Shown: positions 9,244 to 19,177 of the stretch, piece after piece
Position numbering within the stretch: position 1 is the first letter of the stretch
How the letters are laid out: each line of letters begins with the position of its first letter
Assembly (NCBI GenBank): GCA_947442825.1
Contig: CANEWU010000003.1
Location: forward strand, 1 to 50,534
Direction of reading: 5' to 3'
Length of the DNA stretch: 50,534 nucleotides
Origin: Synechococcaceae cyanobacterium
GTDB taxonomy: Bacteria > Cyanobacteriota > Cyanobacteriia > PCC-6307 > Cyanobiaceae
Translations under genes and position numbers: made by a program
The notes under the pieces: model-generated
What the model was told of the DNA's origin: nothing
Databases searched by the model: none
Seen by the model: only the letters and a program-made list of their open reading frames with translations

Positions 9244-10624
9244 GGCGCGCCGCCGGCCCCGGCTGGCCTATGCCGCCGCCGCGCTCGGCGCCGCCGCCCT
9301 GAGCCTGCTGCTGCTCGAAACCCTGTTCGCCCGCCGGCTCGAGCAGACCCGCCTGCGCCAGCTGGGCTCGGAGGTGGCCGGCCGGTTGCTGCTGGGGGAG
9401 GTGGCGCTGGAGCGCTTCAGCCCGGCGGCGCTGGCGGAGCTGGGGGGCATGCGCCTGGCGGTGGGGGTGCGGCCGCAGTTGGAGGCCAGCAGTCAACGCC
9501 GCCCGGCCGATCGCCTCCTGCGGCGCCAGGCCGAGCGCCTGCGGGCCGAACTCTGTCGCCGCCTGCCGAGTTGTCCGGTGGTCTGGCCCAGCGTCGGTCG
9601 GCCGCGCGGTGTGTGGGTGGAGATGGCTTCCTCGCTGGAGCTGGAGCGGGTGTGGTTGTTTGTGCCCCTGCCGCCCTGGCACGCCTGGCCCCCCGATCCG
9701 CTGCTGCTGGGTCTCGGCCTGGCCGGCGGCTCCCTGGCCGGGATGCTGCTCTACCTGGCCCTGGAGGTGCAGCGGCCCCTGCGCCAGCTGGAGGCCGCCC
9801 TCGCCGACGTGGGCCTGGAGGCGCGCCCTGCCGCCCTGCCCGCCCGCGGCACCCGGGCGGTGCGGGCCCTCACCGGTCGCTTCAACGCCATGGTGGAGCG
9901 GCTGCAGGCGGCCAGCCAGGAGCGCTCCACGATGCTCGCCGGCATCGGCCACGACCTGCGCAGCCCACTCACCCGCCTGCGGCTGCGCCTGGCCCTGGCG
10001 GCCGAGGCGCCGATGGGGGCCGGCGAGCTGGCGCGGGCGGAGGCGGATCTGGTGGCGCTGGAGCGCATCACCCGCCAGTTCCTGGTGTTTGCGGGCGCCG
10101 AGGCGGCCGAGCCGGCGGTGCTGGTGCCACTGGAGCACCTGCTGGCGGAGGCGGCCGCCGGGGTGGAGTTACCGCTGGCGCTGGATCTGCCGCCGCTGGA
10201 GCGCATCGTCCGCCCCACCGCCCTGGCGCGGGCTGTCGCCAACCTGCTCGATAACGCCCGCGCCCACGGCCAGCCGCCCCTGCGCCTGGTGCTGCGCCCC
10301 TGGACTCCGCCGGGGGGGGCGCCGGAGTCAGCGCCTCCGGAGGGGCAGGGCTTCGAGATCCAGGTGTGGGACCGCGGCGCGGGCATCCCGGAGGAGGCCT
10401 GGGGCCGGGCCCGCCAGCCCTTCCAGCGCCTCGACCCGGCCCGCGGTGATCCGGGCCATTGCGGTCTGGGCCTGGCGATCGCCGAACGGATCGCGAGCGA
10501 GCACGGCGGGTCCCTGCTGCGGCTGCAGGGGCCGGATGGTTTTGCCATCGCCCTGCGGGGCCGCTCCCTGCCGCCCCATGCGGTCACATTCGGTCACAAC
10601 CCGCCGCCTGCCGGTATGGCTTGA
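9221..10624 (+). CDS. Membrane sensor histidine kinase (HAMP, HisKA, HATPase_c)
   Basis: H-box GIGHDLRSPLTRLRLRL; NLLDNARAHGQPPLRL; DRGAGIPEEAWGRARQPFQRLD; GLGLAIAERIASEHGGSL; overlaps the response regulator 3' end. Confidence 0.93.
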   Translation: MAAPAPTEARRRPRLAYAAAALGAAALSLLLLETLFARRLEQTRLRQLGSEVAGRLLLGEVALERFSPAALAELGGMRLAVGVRPQLEASSQRRPADRLLRRQAERLRAELCRRLPSCPVVWPSVGRPRGVWVEMASSLELERVWLFVPLPPWHAWPPDPLLLGLGLAGGSLAGMLLYLALEVQRPLRQLEAALADVGLEARPAALPARGTRAVRALTGRFNAMVERLQAASQERSTMLAGIGHDLRSPLTRLRLRLALAAEAPMGAGELARAEADLVALERITRQFLVFAGAEAAEPAVLVPLEHLLAEAAAGVELPLALDLPPLERIVRPTALARAVANLLDNARAHGQPPLRLVLRPWTPPGGAPESAPPEGQGFEIQVWDRGAGIPEEAWGRARQPFQRLDPARGDPGHCGLGLAIAERIASEHGGSLLRLQGPDGFAIALRGRSLPPHAVTFGHNPPPAGMA

Positions 10625-10683
10625 GTCGGATCTGTCCCCGAGGCTGACCCTGTTGCGTTTCCGGCCAAAGCTGGCCGATCCCG

Positions 10684-11091
10684 ATGACTTCCTCTCCCTC
10701 CCCGCTGGCTGCCTTCGCCGCCGCCCTCAGCCTGGCCCTCAGCGCCGGCACCGCCCTGGCCCAGCCCGTGGGCGATCCCGGCGGCGGCGGACGCCTCACC
10801 CAGGCCCAGTGGCAGAAAATCTTCCCCGAATTCCGTCAGCAGGCCCTACAGGATCACCGGGCCCGCGCCGTGATCCTGCAGCGCGGCGAGCGCTGCATCG
10901 CCGCCGCCAGCAATGGCGATGCCCTGCGCACCTGCATGCGGGAGGAGCGCAGCGCCATGCAACAGCAGCGCCAGCAGCACCGCACCGCCATGCGCAGCTT
11001 GTTTGAGCGCAATGGCATCGCCGCCCCCGAATGGAAAAACCGCCGGGGCGGCCCGGGCGGTGGCCCCGGTGCGCCCGGCGGTGAGGGGTGA
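10684..11091 (+). CDS. Small exported protein, function unknown
   Basis: Signal peptide LAAFAAALSLALSAGTALAQ; Gln/Arg-rich helical body, Gly/Pro-rich tail; downstream of the two-component system. Confidence 0.6.
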   Translation: MTSSPSPLAAFAAALSLALSAGTALAQPVGDPGGGGRLTQAQWQKIFPEFRQQALQDHRARAVILQRGERCIAAASNGDALRTCMREERSAMQQQRQQHRTAMRSLFERNGIAAPEWKNRRGGPGGGPGAPGGEG

Positions 11092-11094
11092 GGG

Positions 11095-11115
11095 CAGGCC
11101 CCTGGATGGGGCCTG
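11095..11115. terminator. Hairpin between convergent genes
   Basis: CAGGCCCC-tggat-GGGGCCTG, perfect 8-bp stem, between the exported-protein stop (11091) and the pgk stop (11119). Confidence 0.6.
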
Positions 11116-11118
11116 AAA

Positions 11119-12324
11119 TCAGGCCTCGTCCAGGGCGGCCACGCCCGGCAGCACCTTGCCCTCCAGCAGTTCCAGGCTGGCGCCGCCACCGGTGGAGATG
11201 TGGCTCATCTTTTCGGCCACACCCACCTTCTCGACCGCGGCCACAGAATCACCGCCGCCGATGATCGTGATGGTGCCGGTGGCGCTCAGCTCGGCGAGGG
11301 TGTGGGCGATGCCGTTGGTGCCGGCGGCGAACTTGTCGAACTCGAACACGCCCATCGGCCCGTTCCAGATCACGGTCTTGCAGTCGGCCAGGGCCTCCTG
11401 GAACACCTTCAGCGAATCGGGGCCGATGTCGAGGCCCATCCAGCCATCGGGAATCGCGTCAATCTTGGCGATCTGGCTGTTGGCCTCGGGCTTGAAGTCA
11501 TCCGCCAGCACCACATCGGTGGGCAGCAGAAACTGAACGCCCTTGGCGGCCGCCTTGGCTTCCAGCTCCTTGGCCAGCTCCAGCTTGTCTTCCTCCACCA
11601 GGCTCTTGCCCACCGAAAGGCCGCGCGCCTTGTAGAAGGTGAAGATCATGCCGCCGCCGATCAGGATCTTGTCGCACTTGTCGATCAGGGCCTCGAGCAC
11701 GCCGATCTTGCTGCTCACCTTCGAGCCACCCACGATCGCCGCCAGGGGGCGCTTGGGAGCGTCGATGGCGCCCTGCAGGTACTGCAGTTCCTTCTCCATC
11801 AGGTGGCCCGCCACGCTGGGGTTCAGAAACTTGGTGACGCCTTCGGTGGAGGCGTGGGCCCGGTGGGCGGCGCCGAAGGCGTCGTTTACATAAACCTCGG
11901 CCAGGGCGGCGAGCTTCTCGGCGAAGGCGGGGTCGTTCTTCTCCTCCTCCGCGAAGAAGCGCACGTTCTCGAGCAGCACCACGCCGCCCTCGGCCATGGC
12001 CGCCACCTTCGCTTCGGCGTCCTCGCCGATGCAGCTGTCGGTCTTGGTCACGGGCACGCCGAGCAGGTCGCTCAGGCGGGCCGCCACCTGGGTGAGGCGC
12101 ATGCCTTCGTTCACCTGGCCCTTGGGCCGGCCGAAGTGGGCGGCCAGGATCACCTTGGCGCCGAGATCGCGCAGGAAGCCAATGGTGGGCAGGGCCGCGC
12201 GGATGCGGGTGTCATCGGTAATGGCGCCGCTTTCGTCCTGGGGGACGTTGAAGTCGACCCGGACCAGCACGCGCTTGCCGCGCAGGTCGCTTTCGCTGAG
12301 GCTGGCCAGGGAACGCTTCGCCAT
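11119..12324 (-). CDS. pgk: Phosphoglycerate kinase
   Basis: [84 protein letters not shown]. Confidence 0.98.
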   Translation of the reverse strand: MAKRSLASLSESDLRGKRVLVRVDFNVPQDESGAITDDTRIRAALPTIGFLRDLGAKVILAAHFGRPKGQVNEGMRLTQVAARLSDLLGVPVTKTDSCIGEDAEAKVAAMAEGGVVLLENVRFFAEEEKNDPAFAEKLAALAEVYVNDAFGAAHRAHASTEGVTKFLNPSVAGHLMEKELQYLQGAIDAPKRPLAAIVGGSKVSSKIGVLEALIDKCDKILIGGGMIFTFYKARGLSVGKSLVEEDKLELAKELEAKAAAKGVQFLLPTDVVLADDFKPEANSQIAKIDAIPDGWMGLDIGPDSLKVFQEALADCKTVIWNGPMGVFEFDKFAAGTNGIAHTLAELSATGTITIIGGGDSVAAVEKVGVAEKMSHISTGGGASLELLEGKVLPGVAALDEA

Positions 12325-12442
12325 GGAGTCGGGCAGGGAAAACTGGGGGAGATTAACCCCCCGGGATCGCGAGGTCGCGGGCAGGGGCGCCAGCCGGCGC
12401 TAGATCTGTGGGTGCCGGCTGCCCTTTTCCCGTCCCCGCGCC

Positions 12443-12826
12443 ATGTTCCAGACCGTTCTGTTCCCCGTTGACCAGAGCCGCCAGACGATGGATACCGCTG
12501 CGGTGGCCCTCAAGCTCGCCCGCCAGCACGGCAGCCGGGTGGTGCTGCTTTCGGTGGTGGAGGAAGAGGAGGGGGCGATGCATGACCCCGCCACCGTCAC
12601 CCGTGTGCTGGAGCAGGCCCGGGCGCTGTTTGCGGAGGCGGGCCTGGCCTGCGATGTCTTCGAGCGCTCGGGCAAGCCCGCTTTCGTGATCGGCGATGTG
12701 GCCGATGAGGTCAACGCCGATGTGATCGTGATGGGCACCCGGGGCATCAGCCTCGAGGAAGACCAGCACAGCACCGCCGCCCGGGTGATCCAGCTGGCGC
12801 CCTGTCCGGTGCTGGTGGTGCCCTGA
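12443..12826 (+). CDS. Universal stress protein (UspA family)
   Basis: MFQTVLFPVDQSRQTMDTAAVALKLARQHGSRVVLLSVVEE; DVIVMGTRGIS; CPVLVVP. Confidence 0.9.
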   Translation: MFQTVLFPVDQSRQTMDTAAVALKLARQHGSRVVLLSVVEEEEGAMHDPATVTRVLEQARALFAEAGLACDVFERSGKPAFVIGDVADEVNADVIVMGTRGISLEEDQHSTAARVIQLAPCPVLVVP

Positions 12827-13812
12827 TGCCCTCCCTGAGCCCGGCGGCCCCCTCCATCCAGTGGTACCCGGGCCACATCGCCCAGGCGGAGAAATCCCTC
12901 AGCGCCAACCTGGAGAAGGTGGATCTGGTGCTGGAGGTGCGCGACGCCCGCATCCCGCTGGCCACCGGCCATCCGCGGCTGGAGCGCTGGATGCGCGGCA
13001 AGCCCCGCCTGCTGGTGCTCAACCGCCGCGACATGATCAGCGAAGCGGCCCGCCTGGCCTGGGACCGCCAGTTCCGCGCCGCCGGTCGCACCCCCTGGTG
13101 GTGTGACGCCAAGGTGGGCACGGGCGTCAAACAGCTGCAGCAGGCGGCGATCCGCGCCGGTGAGAACCTCAACGCCCGGCGGCGTGCCCGCGGCATGCGC
13201 CCCCGGCCGGTGCGGGTGCTGGTGCTCGGCTTCCCCAACGTGGGCAAGTCGGCGCTGATCAACCGGCTGGTGCGCCAGAAGGTGGTGGAGAGCGCCCGCC
13301 GCGCCGGTGTCACCCGCAGCCTGCGCTGGGTGCGGCTCGGCCAGGACCTCGACCTGCTCGATGCCCCCGGCGTGCTGCCCCCCCGGCTCGATGACCAGGA
13401 GGCCGCCCTGCACCTGGCCCTCTGTGACGACATCGGTCAGGCCGCCTACGACGGCGAGGCGGTGGCGCTGGCCCTGATCCAGCGGCTGGCGAGCCTGGAG
13501 GCGGTGCCGGCGGCGGCTGTGGCAGCGGGGTTGTTGGAGGGGCGCTATGGGCCATCCCTGGCGCCCCTGGGGGCCTCGGCTGTGCTGGCGCCCGCGGGGG
13601 TCGCGGCGGTGGATGCCGGCGGGGTTGCGGTGGATGCCGAAACCTGGCTGGCGACGGCGGCGGCCCGCCACACCAGCGGCGACACCGGCCGCATGGCCCA
13701 GCGCCTGCTCGACGACTTCCGCCGCGGGGTGCTGGGCCCGATCGCCCTCGAGCTGCCCCCGCCCACCCCGCCCACCCCGCCCACTCCGCTCACGCCAGCG
13801 GCAGCTGATTGA
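12826..13812 (+). CDS. rbgA: Ribosome biogenesis GTPase YlqF/RbgA
   Basis: IQWYPGHIAQAEKSL; LVLEVRDARIPLATGHPRL; VLNRRDMI; circularly permuted G motifs with GFPNVGKSALINRLV and DAPGVLPP. Confidence 0.93.
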   Translation: MPSLSPAAPSIQWYPGHIAQAEKSLSANLEKVDLVLEVRDARIPLATGHPRLERWMRGKPRLLVLNRRDMISEAARLAWDRQFRAAGRTPWWCDAKVGTGVKQLQQAAIRAGENLNARRRARGMRPRPVRVLVLGFPNVGKSALINRLVRQKVVESARRAGVTRSLRWVRLGQDLDLLDAPGVLPPRLDDQEAALHLALCDDIGQAAYDGEAVALALIQRLASLEAVPAAAVAAGLLEGRYGPSLAPLGASAVLAPAGVAAVDAGGVAVDAETWLATAAARHTSGDTGRMAQRLLDDFRRGVLGPIALELPPPTPPTPPTPLTPAAAD

Positions 13813-16087
13813 GGTAGGCCAGGGCGCCGCTGAAGCCGGCGTTGTAATCGATCGCCACCTCGTTGCGCTGGTAGTCGCTGCGCAGGTCGGCGTAGTCGAA
13901 ATCGTTGGCCGAACCCGGGCCGCCCACCAGGGCCCCATTCAGCGTGTGCACGTTGGGCAGGCCGTTGCGGAAGCCCTCCCAGCCCACCCCCGAGGCGCCG
14001 CGGTGGTGCGGCTGTTGGGGCGCGTTGCGGCCGTAGCCCACCACGTAGCTGGACTGCCGCGGGTTGCCCCCGAGGATGTAGCCGATCGTGTCGCGGGCCA
14101 GGCGGCTGTAGGCGCCGCCCGGATCGATCAGGCTGTCGGCCACCACCCCAGCGGCCATCGCCGTGTTGGCGGCGTAGCGCAGCGATCCCCACGGGCTGAT
14201 GAAGCGCAGGCCGCCGGAGGTGATGCGCACGCCGTTCGTGCCCTGCACCCAGCTGTCGAGCCAGCCGGTCACATCGTCGCGCAGGCGCTGATCGCCCGTG
14301 TCCTGGGCCAGCAGCACGGCGGCGCCGTAGGAGACGTCATCCCAGCTCGTGGTCCAGCCCCGGCCCAGGCCGCCCACGTTGCCCCGGTAGACGGCGAGGG
14401 CCTTCTCGCGCCAGGCGCTGCCATCGCCGCCGGCCGCCTCCTGCGCCCGCGCCAGCCAGGCCGCGCCATAGCTGAGTTCGTCGTAATAGCCGCTGAATGA
14501 GTTGTAGGCGTCGCGCATCTCCGGCAGGCTGTCGGAATAGCGGCCGCGGTAGGTGTCGGCGAAGCGGTAGAGGGATTCGGCGCGGCGCAGCAACGTATCG
14601 GCATAGCCGCTGTTGCCGTTGCTGCGGAAGAGAATCGAGGCCGAGGCCAGGGCTGCGGCGCTGCCGGCGGCCACGTCGGAGCCGGGCTTGGCGGCGGTCA
14701 CCGCCATCGCCGGCCGCGCGATGGTCTGGGTTTCCGGCGCGCTCCAGAGGGCGTGATCCGCGGCCACATTCCCCACCTGGGCCACGAAGTAGGTGGTGGC
14801 ACCGGCGGCGTCGGTGCCCTGGGCCTTGAGCAGGTAGTCGGTGCCCCACTTCACCGCATCGAGCAGCTCCTCCGTCTGGCCGGCGGCCGCGTAGCCGCGC
14901 GAGAAGGCCAGACCCCCCCAGGAGAGGGTGGAGAGGGTGTAGGCCAGGGGCAGGCCGAATTTGCCGTGGTCACCGGCGTCCTGATAGCCGCCGGTGAGAT
15001 CGAGGCTGAGGCCCTGCTGCAGGTTGGCGGCCGTGCGGCTGCCGAAGTACACACCGTCGCGGCCGTCGCGCAGTCCCGAGTCACCGCGCCAGGGGATGCG
15101 GTTAGTCGCCTCGTCGAGGTCGCCGGAGCGCTGGGCTTCGTAAAACAGCATCGACTGGCGCAGGGCCTCGGCGACCCCCTCCACCGGCGGGGCCGGTGGG
15201 TTCGGTGGGGTCGGGGGTACCACTACCGGCGGCACCACGGGTGTGGGCGGCACCACCGGCGTCGGTGGCACCGGCGTGACCGGCACCACGGGCCCCACGG
15301 GAGACTGCAACAGCTCCGCCGTGAGCGTGCCGCTGCTGCCGATCGCCACCCCCTGGCTGGCGTTGAACCCCACGCTCACCGTGGCCCCCGGCTTCAGGGC
15401 CGCCCCGTAACCGCTGCCGCGGAGGGTGTACTCGCTCAGGCCGTTGCCCAGGTCGACGCGGCTCACCGTGGCGCCCCAGGGGCTGCCGGTGATCCGGTGG
15501 GGGGAGCGGAAGGTGTGGCTCCAGCTCGCCAGGTCGCGGCTGCTGCGGTTGCTGATGCGCAGTTCCGCCGTCAGCCCGTTCCACCAGATGGTGCCGGCCA
15601 CGGCCACGGCGAGCTCCGGGGGGGCCGCCGGCGGGGGCGGCGTGACCGGCGGCACGGGCGGAACTGGCGGCGTGATGGGCGGCGTGATGGGCGTGGTGGA
15701 CGCTCCCCCGGCTGCCTGAAGCTGGGCGACGGTGCCCGGGGCCAGCAGCATCTCCGCGCTCAGGGCCCCCGCGTTGCCGATGCTCACCCCCTGGCTGGCG
15801 TTGAAGCCCACCGTGAGTGACGCGCCGGCCTTGAGGGTCTGCCCCCAGCCCGTGCCGCGCAGGGTGATCTGCACCAACCCGCCACCGAGATCCACGGTGG
15901 TGAGGCTGCAGCCCCAGGGGGTGCCGCTGGGGCGGTGGGCGCTGGTGAAGGTCACGCTCCAGTCGCTCAGATCCTTGCCGCTGGTGTTGGTGAGGGTGGC
16001 TTCGGCGGTGAGGCCGTTCCACCAGCGGCGACCGCCGATCGCGAGCGTGAAGCCGGGGCTGGCCGTGGTGGTGCGAGTGGCAACCAT
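13790..16087 (-). CDS. Glycoside hydrolase family 9 (cellulase-like) with two CBM2 domains and Pro/Thr linkers
   Basis: Two CBM2-like repeats (WWNGLTAEATLTNTSGKDLSDWSVTFTSAHR...GFNASQGVSIG; WWNGLTAELRISNRSSRDLASWSHTFRSPHR...GFNASQGVAIG), Pro linkers, GH9 motifs GGYQDAGDHGKFGLPLAYTLS, PHHRGASG, NEVAIDYNAGFSGALAYL. Confidence 0.92.
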   Translation of the reverse strand: MVATRTTTASPGFTLAIGGRRWWNGLTAEATLTNTSGKDLSDWSVTFTSAHRPSGTPWGCSLTTVDLGGGLVQITLRGTGWGQTLKAGASLTVGFNASQGVSIGNAGALSAEMLLAPGTVAQLQAAGGASTTPITPPITPPVPPVPPVTPPPPAAPPELAVAVAGTIWWNGLTAELRISNRSSRDLASWSHTFRSPHRITGSPWGATVSRVDLGNGLSEYTLRGSGYGAALKPGATVSVGFNASQGVAIGSSGTLTAELLQSPVGPVVPVTPVPPTPVVPPTPVVPPVVVPPTPPNPPAPPVEGVAEALRQSMLFYEAQRSGDLDEATNRIPWRGDSGLRDGRDGVYFGSRTAANLQQGLSLDLTGGYQDAGDHGKFGLPLAYTLSTLSWGGLAFSRGYAAAGQTEELLDAVKWGTDYLLKAQGTDAAGATTYFVAQVGNVAADHALWSAPETQTIARPAMAVTAAKPGSDVAAGSAAALASASILFRSNGNSGYADTLLRRAESLYRFADTYRGRYSDSLPEMRDAYNSFSGYYDELSYGAAWLARAQEAAGGDGSAWREKALAVYRGNVGGLGRGWTTSWDDVSYGAAVLLAQDTGDQRLRDDVTGWLDSWVQGTNGVRITSGGLRFISPWGSLRYAANTAMAAGVVADSLIDPGGAYSRLARDTIGYILGGNPRQSSYVVGYGRNAPQQPHHRGASGVGWEGFRNGLPNVHTLNGALVGGPGSANDFDYADLRSDYQRNEVAIDYNAGFSGALAYLNQLPLA

Positions 16088-16197
16088 GGGAAGGGGAGCA
16101 AGGGTTCCCTCGTCCTACGGGCGCGGCTCCGGGCCGGTCCATCCGTCATCTGCAGGGAGTTTCCCTGCGCCCGGCTCCGCAGCCCTTCAGTGGCTCT

Positions 16198-16908
16198 TCA
16201 GCGGCAGTAGCCGAGCCGTACGCCGGCCACCGCCGCCGCCGCCCGGCTGCGCACCCCCAGGCGCCGCAGGATGTCCTGCACGTGGTCGCGGGCGGTGCTG
16301 GCGGCGATGTGCAGCTGCTCGCCGATCTCCCGGTTGCTGCAGCCCTGGGCCACCAGCCGCAGCACCTCCACCTCCCGTGCCGTGAGCGCTTCCGCCGTGG
16401 CCGGCCCCTCTGGGTTAGAAGCCTCCCCGGACGCCCCGCAGGCCGGATCGATAAACCGGCGCCCCTGCACCAGCTGCTCCACGGCATGCACCAGGGCGCC
16501 GGTGCGCCCCAGGCTCTCCTCCAGCACCACCGCATCGGCGCCGCTGGCCAAGGCCGCCTCCACCAGCACCCGGTGGTTGTGGGTGAGCAACAGCACACAG
16601 CGGTGCTGGGGCGACCGCTGGCGGACCGCCGCCACCAGATCCAGGCCCGGCCCATCCGCCAGGTGCTCGCTCACCAGCAGATAGAAGGGCTCCTGGCAGC
16701 GGTCGAGGATCGCCAGGGCCGCCTCCCGGGAGCTGGTGATCTCCAGTCGGCGCAACGGCGAGGGCGCTTCGCTGGGTGGGCTGCGGAACGCCAGGCTCAG
16801 GGCCAGCAGGCGCGGGAACACCGCCACCAACAGGTTGCGGTCGCGCAGCAACACCAGCAGCAGATCCCGCCGGGCCTCGAGCAGCGCGCGATCGGGGAGG
16901 AGATCCAT
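16198..16908 (-). CDS. LuxR/NarL-type regulator with degenerate receiver domain
   Basis: C-terminal HTH ALTAREVEVLRLVAQGCSNREIGEQLHIAASTARDHVQDILRRLGVRSRAAA; receiver-like N-terminus with Ser where the phospho-acceptor Asp is expected (LLVSEHLADGPGLDL). Confidence 0.88.
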   Translation of the reverse strand: MDLLPDRALLEARRDLLLVLLRDRNLLVAVFPRLLALSLAFRSPPSEAPSPLRRLEITSSREAALAILDRCQEPFYLLVSEHLADGPGLDLVAAVRQRSPQHRCVLLLTHNHRVLVEAALASGADAVVLEESLGRTGALVHAVEQLVQGRRFIDPACGASGEASNPEGPATAEALTAREVEVLRLVAQGCSNREIGEQLHIAASTARDHVQDILRRLGVRSRAAAAVAGVRLGYCR

Positions 16909-16937
16909 GGGCTCGGGGGACAGCTCACGACGGCAGC

Positions 16938-17912
16938 ATGGAGGCGATTGACCGGAGGGTGATGGCGGGGTTCGGGGAGGGGGAGGGGGAGCTGCTGACG
17001 CTTACCTACCCGAAGCCGCTGCCGATGCGGCTCGACCGCTGGTTGGTGGCCCAGCGGCCGGAGCAGAGCCGCGCCCGTATCCAGAAGTTCATCGATGCCG
17101 GCTGCGTACGGGTCAACGGGGTCACGGGCCGGGCCAAGACGCCCCTGCGCCCGGGCGACACGGTGGAGCTGTGGATGCCGCCACCCGAGCCGCTGCCCTA
17201 TCTGCTGCCCCAGCCCATCCCCCTCGATGTGCTCTACGAAGACGCCCACCTGATCGTGCTGAACAAGCCCGCCGGCCTCACCGTGCATCCGGCGCCCGGC
17301 AACAAGGACGGCACCCTGGTGAACGGCCTGCTGCACCACTGCCCCGACCTGCCCGGTATCGGCGGCGAGATGCGCCCCGGCATCGTGCACCGCCTCGACA
17401 AGGACACCAGCGGCTGCATCGTGGTGGCCAAGAGCCAGGAGGCCCTGGTGCGCCTGCAGATCCAGATCCAGAAGCGCATCGCCAGCCGGGAGTATCTGGC
17501 GGTGGTGCATGGCCAGCCGGTGGGGGAGGCCGGCACGATCGTGGGTGCGATCGGCCGCCATCCGGTCGACCGCAAGAAGTACGCCGTGGTCAGCGACGAG
17601 AGCGGTCGCCATGCCCTTACCCACTGGCGGCTGGAGGAGCGCCTCGGCGACTACGCCCTGCTGCGCTTCAAGCTCGACACCGGCCGCACCCACCAGATCC
17701 GCGTGCACGGCGCCCACACCGGCCATCCGATCGTCGGCGATCCCCTCTACAGCCGCTGCCGCAAGCTGCCGATGGAGCTGCCCGGCCAGATGCTGCACGC
17801 GGTGCAGCTCGGCCTCGACCATCCGATCAGCGGTGAACGGCTGACGTTCCAGGCGCCGCTGCCGGAGGTGTTTGAGAAGCTGCTCAGCCTGCTGCGGCGG
17901 CGGGCGGCATGA
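16938..17912 (+). CDS. rluD: RluA/RluD-family pseudouridine synthase
   Basis: S4 domain (MRLDRWLVAQRPEQSRARIQKFIDAGCVRVNG), HLIVLNKPAGLTVHP, GIVHRLDKDTSGCIVVAK, HQIRVHGAHTGHPIVGDPLY; start moved from 16776 to the ATG at 16938. Confidence 0.94.
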   Translation: MEAIDRRVMAGFGEGEGELLTLTYPKPLPMRLDRWLVAQRPEQSRARIQKFIDAGCVRVNGVTGRAKTPLRPGDTVELWMPPPEPLPYLLPQPIPLDVLYEDAHLIVLNKPAGLTVHPAPGNKDGTLVNGLLHHCPDLPGIGGEMRPGIVHRLDKDTSGCIVVAKSQEALVRLQIQIQKRIASREYLAVVHGQPVGEAGTIVGAIGRHPVDRKKYAVVSDESGRHALTHWRLEERLGDYALLRFKLDTGRTHQIRVHGAHTGHPIVGDPLYSRCRKLPMELPGQMLHAVQLGLDHPISGERLTFQAPLPEVFEKLLSLLRRRAA

Positions 17913-19177
17913 GCGGCCATCGGCTGGAGCTGATCTGGGGCCTTGCCTTCGCCCTCGGGGCCGCCGCCCAGCTGCTGGCGCGGCTCAGTGGCCTGCCGGC
18001 GGTGGTGTTGCTGCTGGCGGTGGGCCTGTTGGCGGGACGGGCGGGGCTGGGCTGGATCCAGCCCGAGCAGCTGGGGGAGGGCCTGGAGCCCCTGGTGGGG
18101 CTGATGGTGAGCCTGGTGCTGTTTCACGGTGGCCTCAAGCTGCACCTGGCCGGCCGCGATCTGCAGCGCTCGGTGGTGCAGCTGGTGCTCGTGCGCCTGT
18201 TGCTCGCCCTGCCGATGGTGGCTCTGCTGGCCCACCTCTGGGCGGGCCTGAGCTGGCCCCTGGCCCTGGTGTTCAGCGCCATCGTGCTCTCCACCGGTCC
18301 CACCGTGATCGAGCCGCTGGTGCGCCAGATGCGGCTGGAGCCCCTGAGCGCGGGGATGCTGCAGGCCGAGGGCCTGATTCTTGAGCCGGTGGCGGCCGTC
18401 ACGGCGTTGGTGCTGTTGGAGCTTGTCCTGGGGGCGACGACGGGCTGGCGGGAGGCGGGGACGCACTTGCTGCTGCGGCTGGGGGGTGGCGTGGCCCTGG
18501 GGGGCGCGGCGGGTGCCCTGCTGGCGGGGCTGCTGCGGCGCCTGGGAGAGCGGGCCGATCCGGCCCTGCAGCTGCAGCTTTGCCTTGGCAGCCTCTTCCT
18601 GCTGTTCAGCGGCGCTGAGTCGCTGTTGCCGGAATCGGGTCTGCCGGCGGCGGTCAGCGCCGGGGTGGTGGTGGGCCTGGGGTTGGGGGAGGCGGTGGCC
18701 CCGTTCGAGCCGGAGCTTGCCCAGCTGGCGATGCTGGCGATCACGGTGCTCTTCCCGCTGCTGGCGGCCGACCTGTCCCTGGAGGAGCTGGTTCCCCTGG
18801 GGGTCGGTGGCCTGGCCTGCGTGCTGGGGGTGATGGTGTGGCGGTGGCCGGTGCTGCAGCTGGCGGGCCTGGGGGTCCCGGCCCTCGACTGGCGCCATCG
18901 GCTGATCATGAGCTGGATCGCGCCGCGGGGGATCGTCAGCGCCGCAGTGGTCAGCGTGTTCGCCCTGCGGCTGGAGCGGGAGGGGGTGGCCGGCGGCGGC
19001 ACCCTCAAGGGGCTGGTGTTCCTCACGATCCTGTTGACCGTGGTGCTGCAGGGGCTCTCCGCCCCGTGGCTGGCCCAGCGCCTTGGTTTGGTGGAGGAGC
19101 CAGATCCCTCCGCCAGCGCCGGGCTCAGCCCGCCAGGACCGGCAGCCGGGGGCACGCCTCCACCAGCCGCCGGGTGA
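17909..19177 (+). CDS. Cation:proton antiporter (CPA/NhaP-like)
   Basis: About 12 TM segments; VFSAIVLSTGPTVIEPLVRQMRL; MSWIAPRGIVSAAVVSVFALRL. Confidence 0.85.
   Translation: MSGHRLELIWGLAFALGAAAQLLARLSGLPAVVLLLAVGLLAGRAGLGWIQPEQLGEGLEPLVGLMVSLVLFHGGLKLHLAGRDLQRSVVQLVLVRLLLALPMVALLAHLWAGLSWPLALVFSAIVLSTGPTVIEPLVRQMRLEPLSAGMLQAEGLILEPVAAVTALVLLELVLGATTGWREAGTHLLLRLGGGVALGGAAGALLAGLLRRLGERADPALQLQLCLGSLFLLFSGAESLLPESGLPAAVSAGVVVGLGLGEAVAPFEPELAQLAMLAITVLFPLLAADLSLEELVPLGVGGLACVLGVMVWRWPVLQLAGLGVPALDWRHRLIMSWIAPRGIVSAAVVSVFALRLEREGVAGGGTLKGLVFLTILLTVVLQGLSAPWLAQRLGLVEEPDPSASAGLSPPGPAAGGTPPPAAG

Noticed and set aside
8506-11091. Response regulator/histidine kinase/small exported protein as a novel system
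   Set aside because: Canonical OmpR-EnvZ-type architecture; the exported protein downstream is of unknown function but has no feature pointing to a new mechanism.
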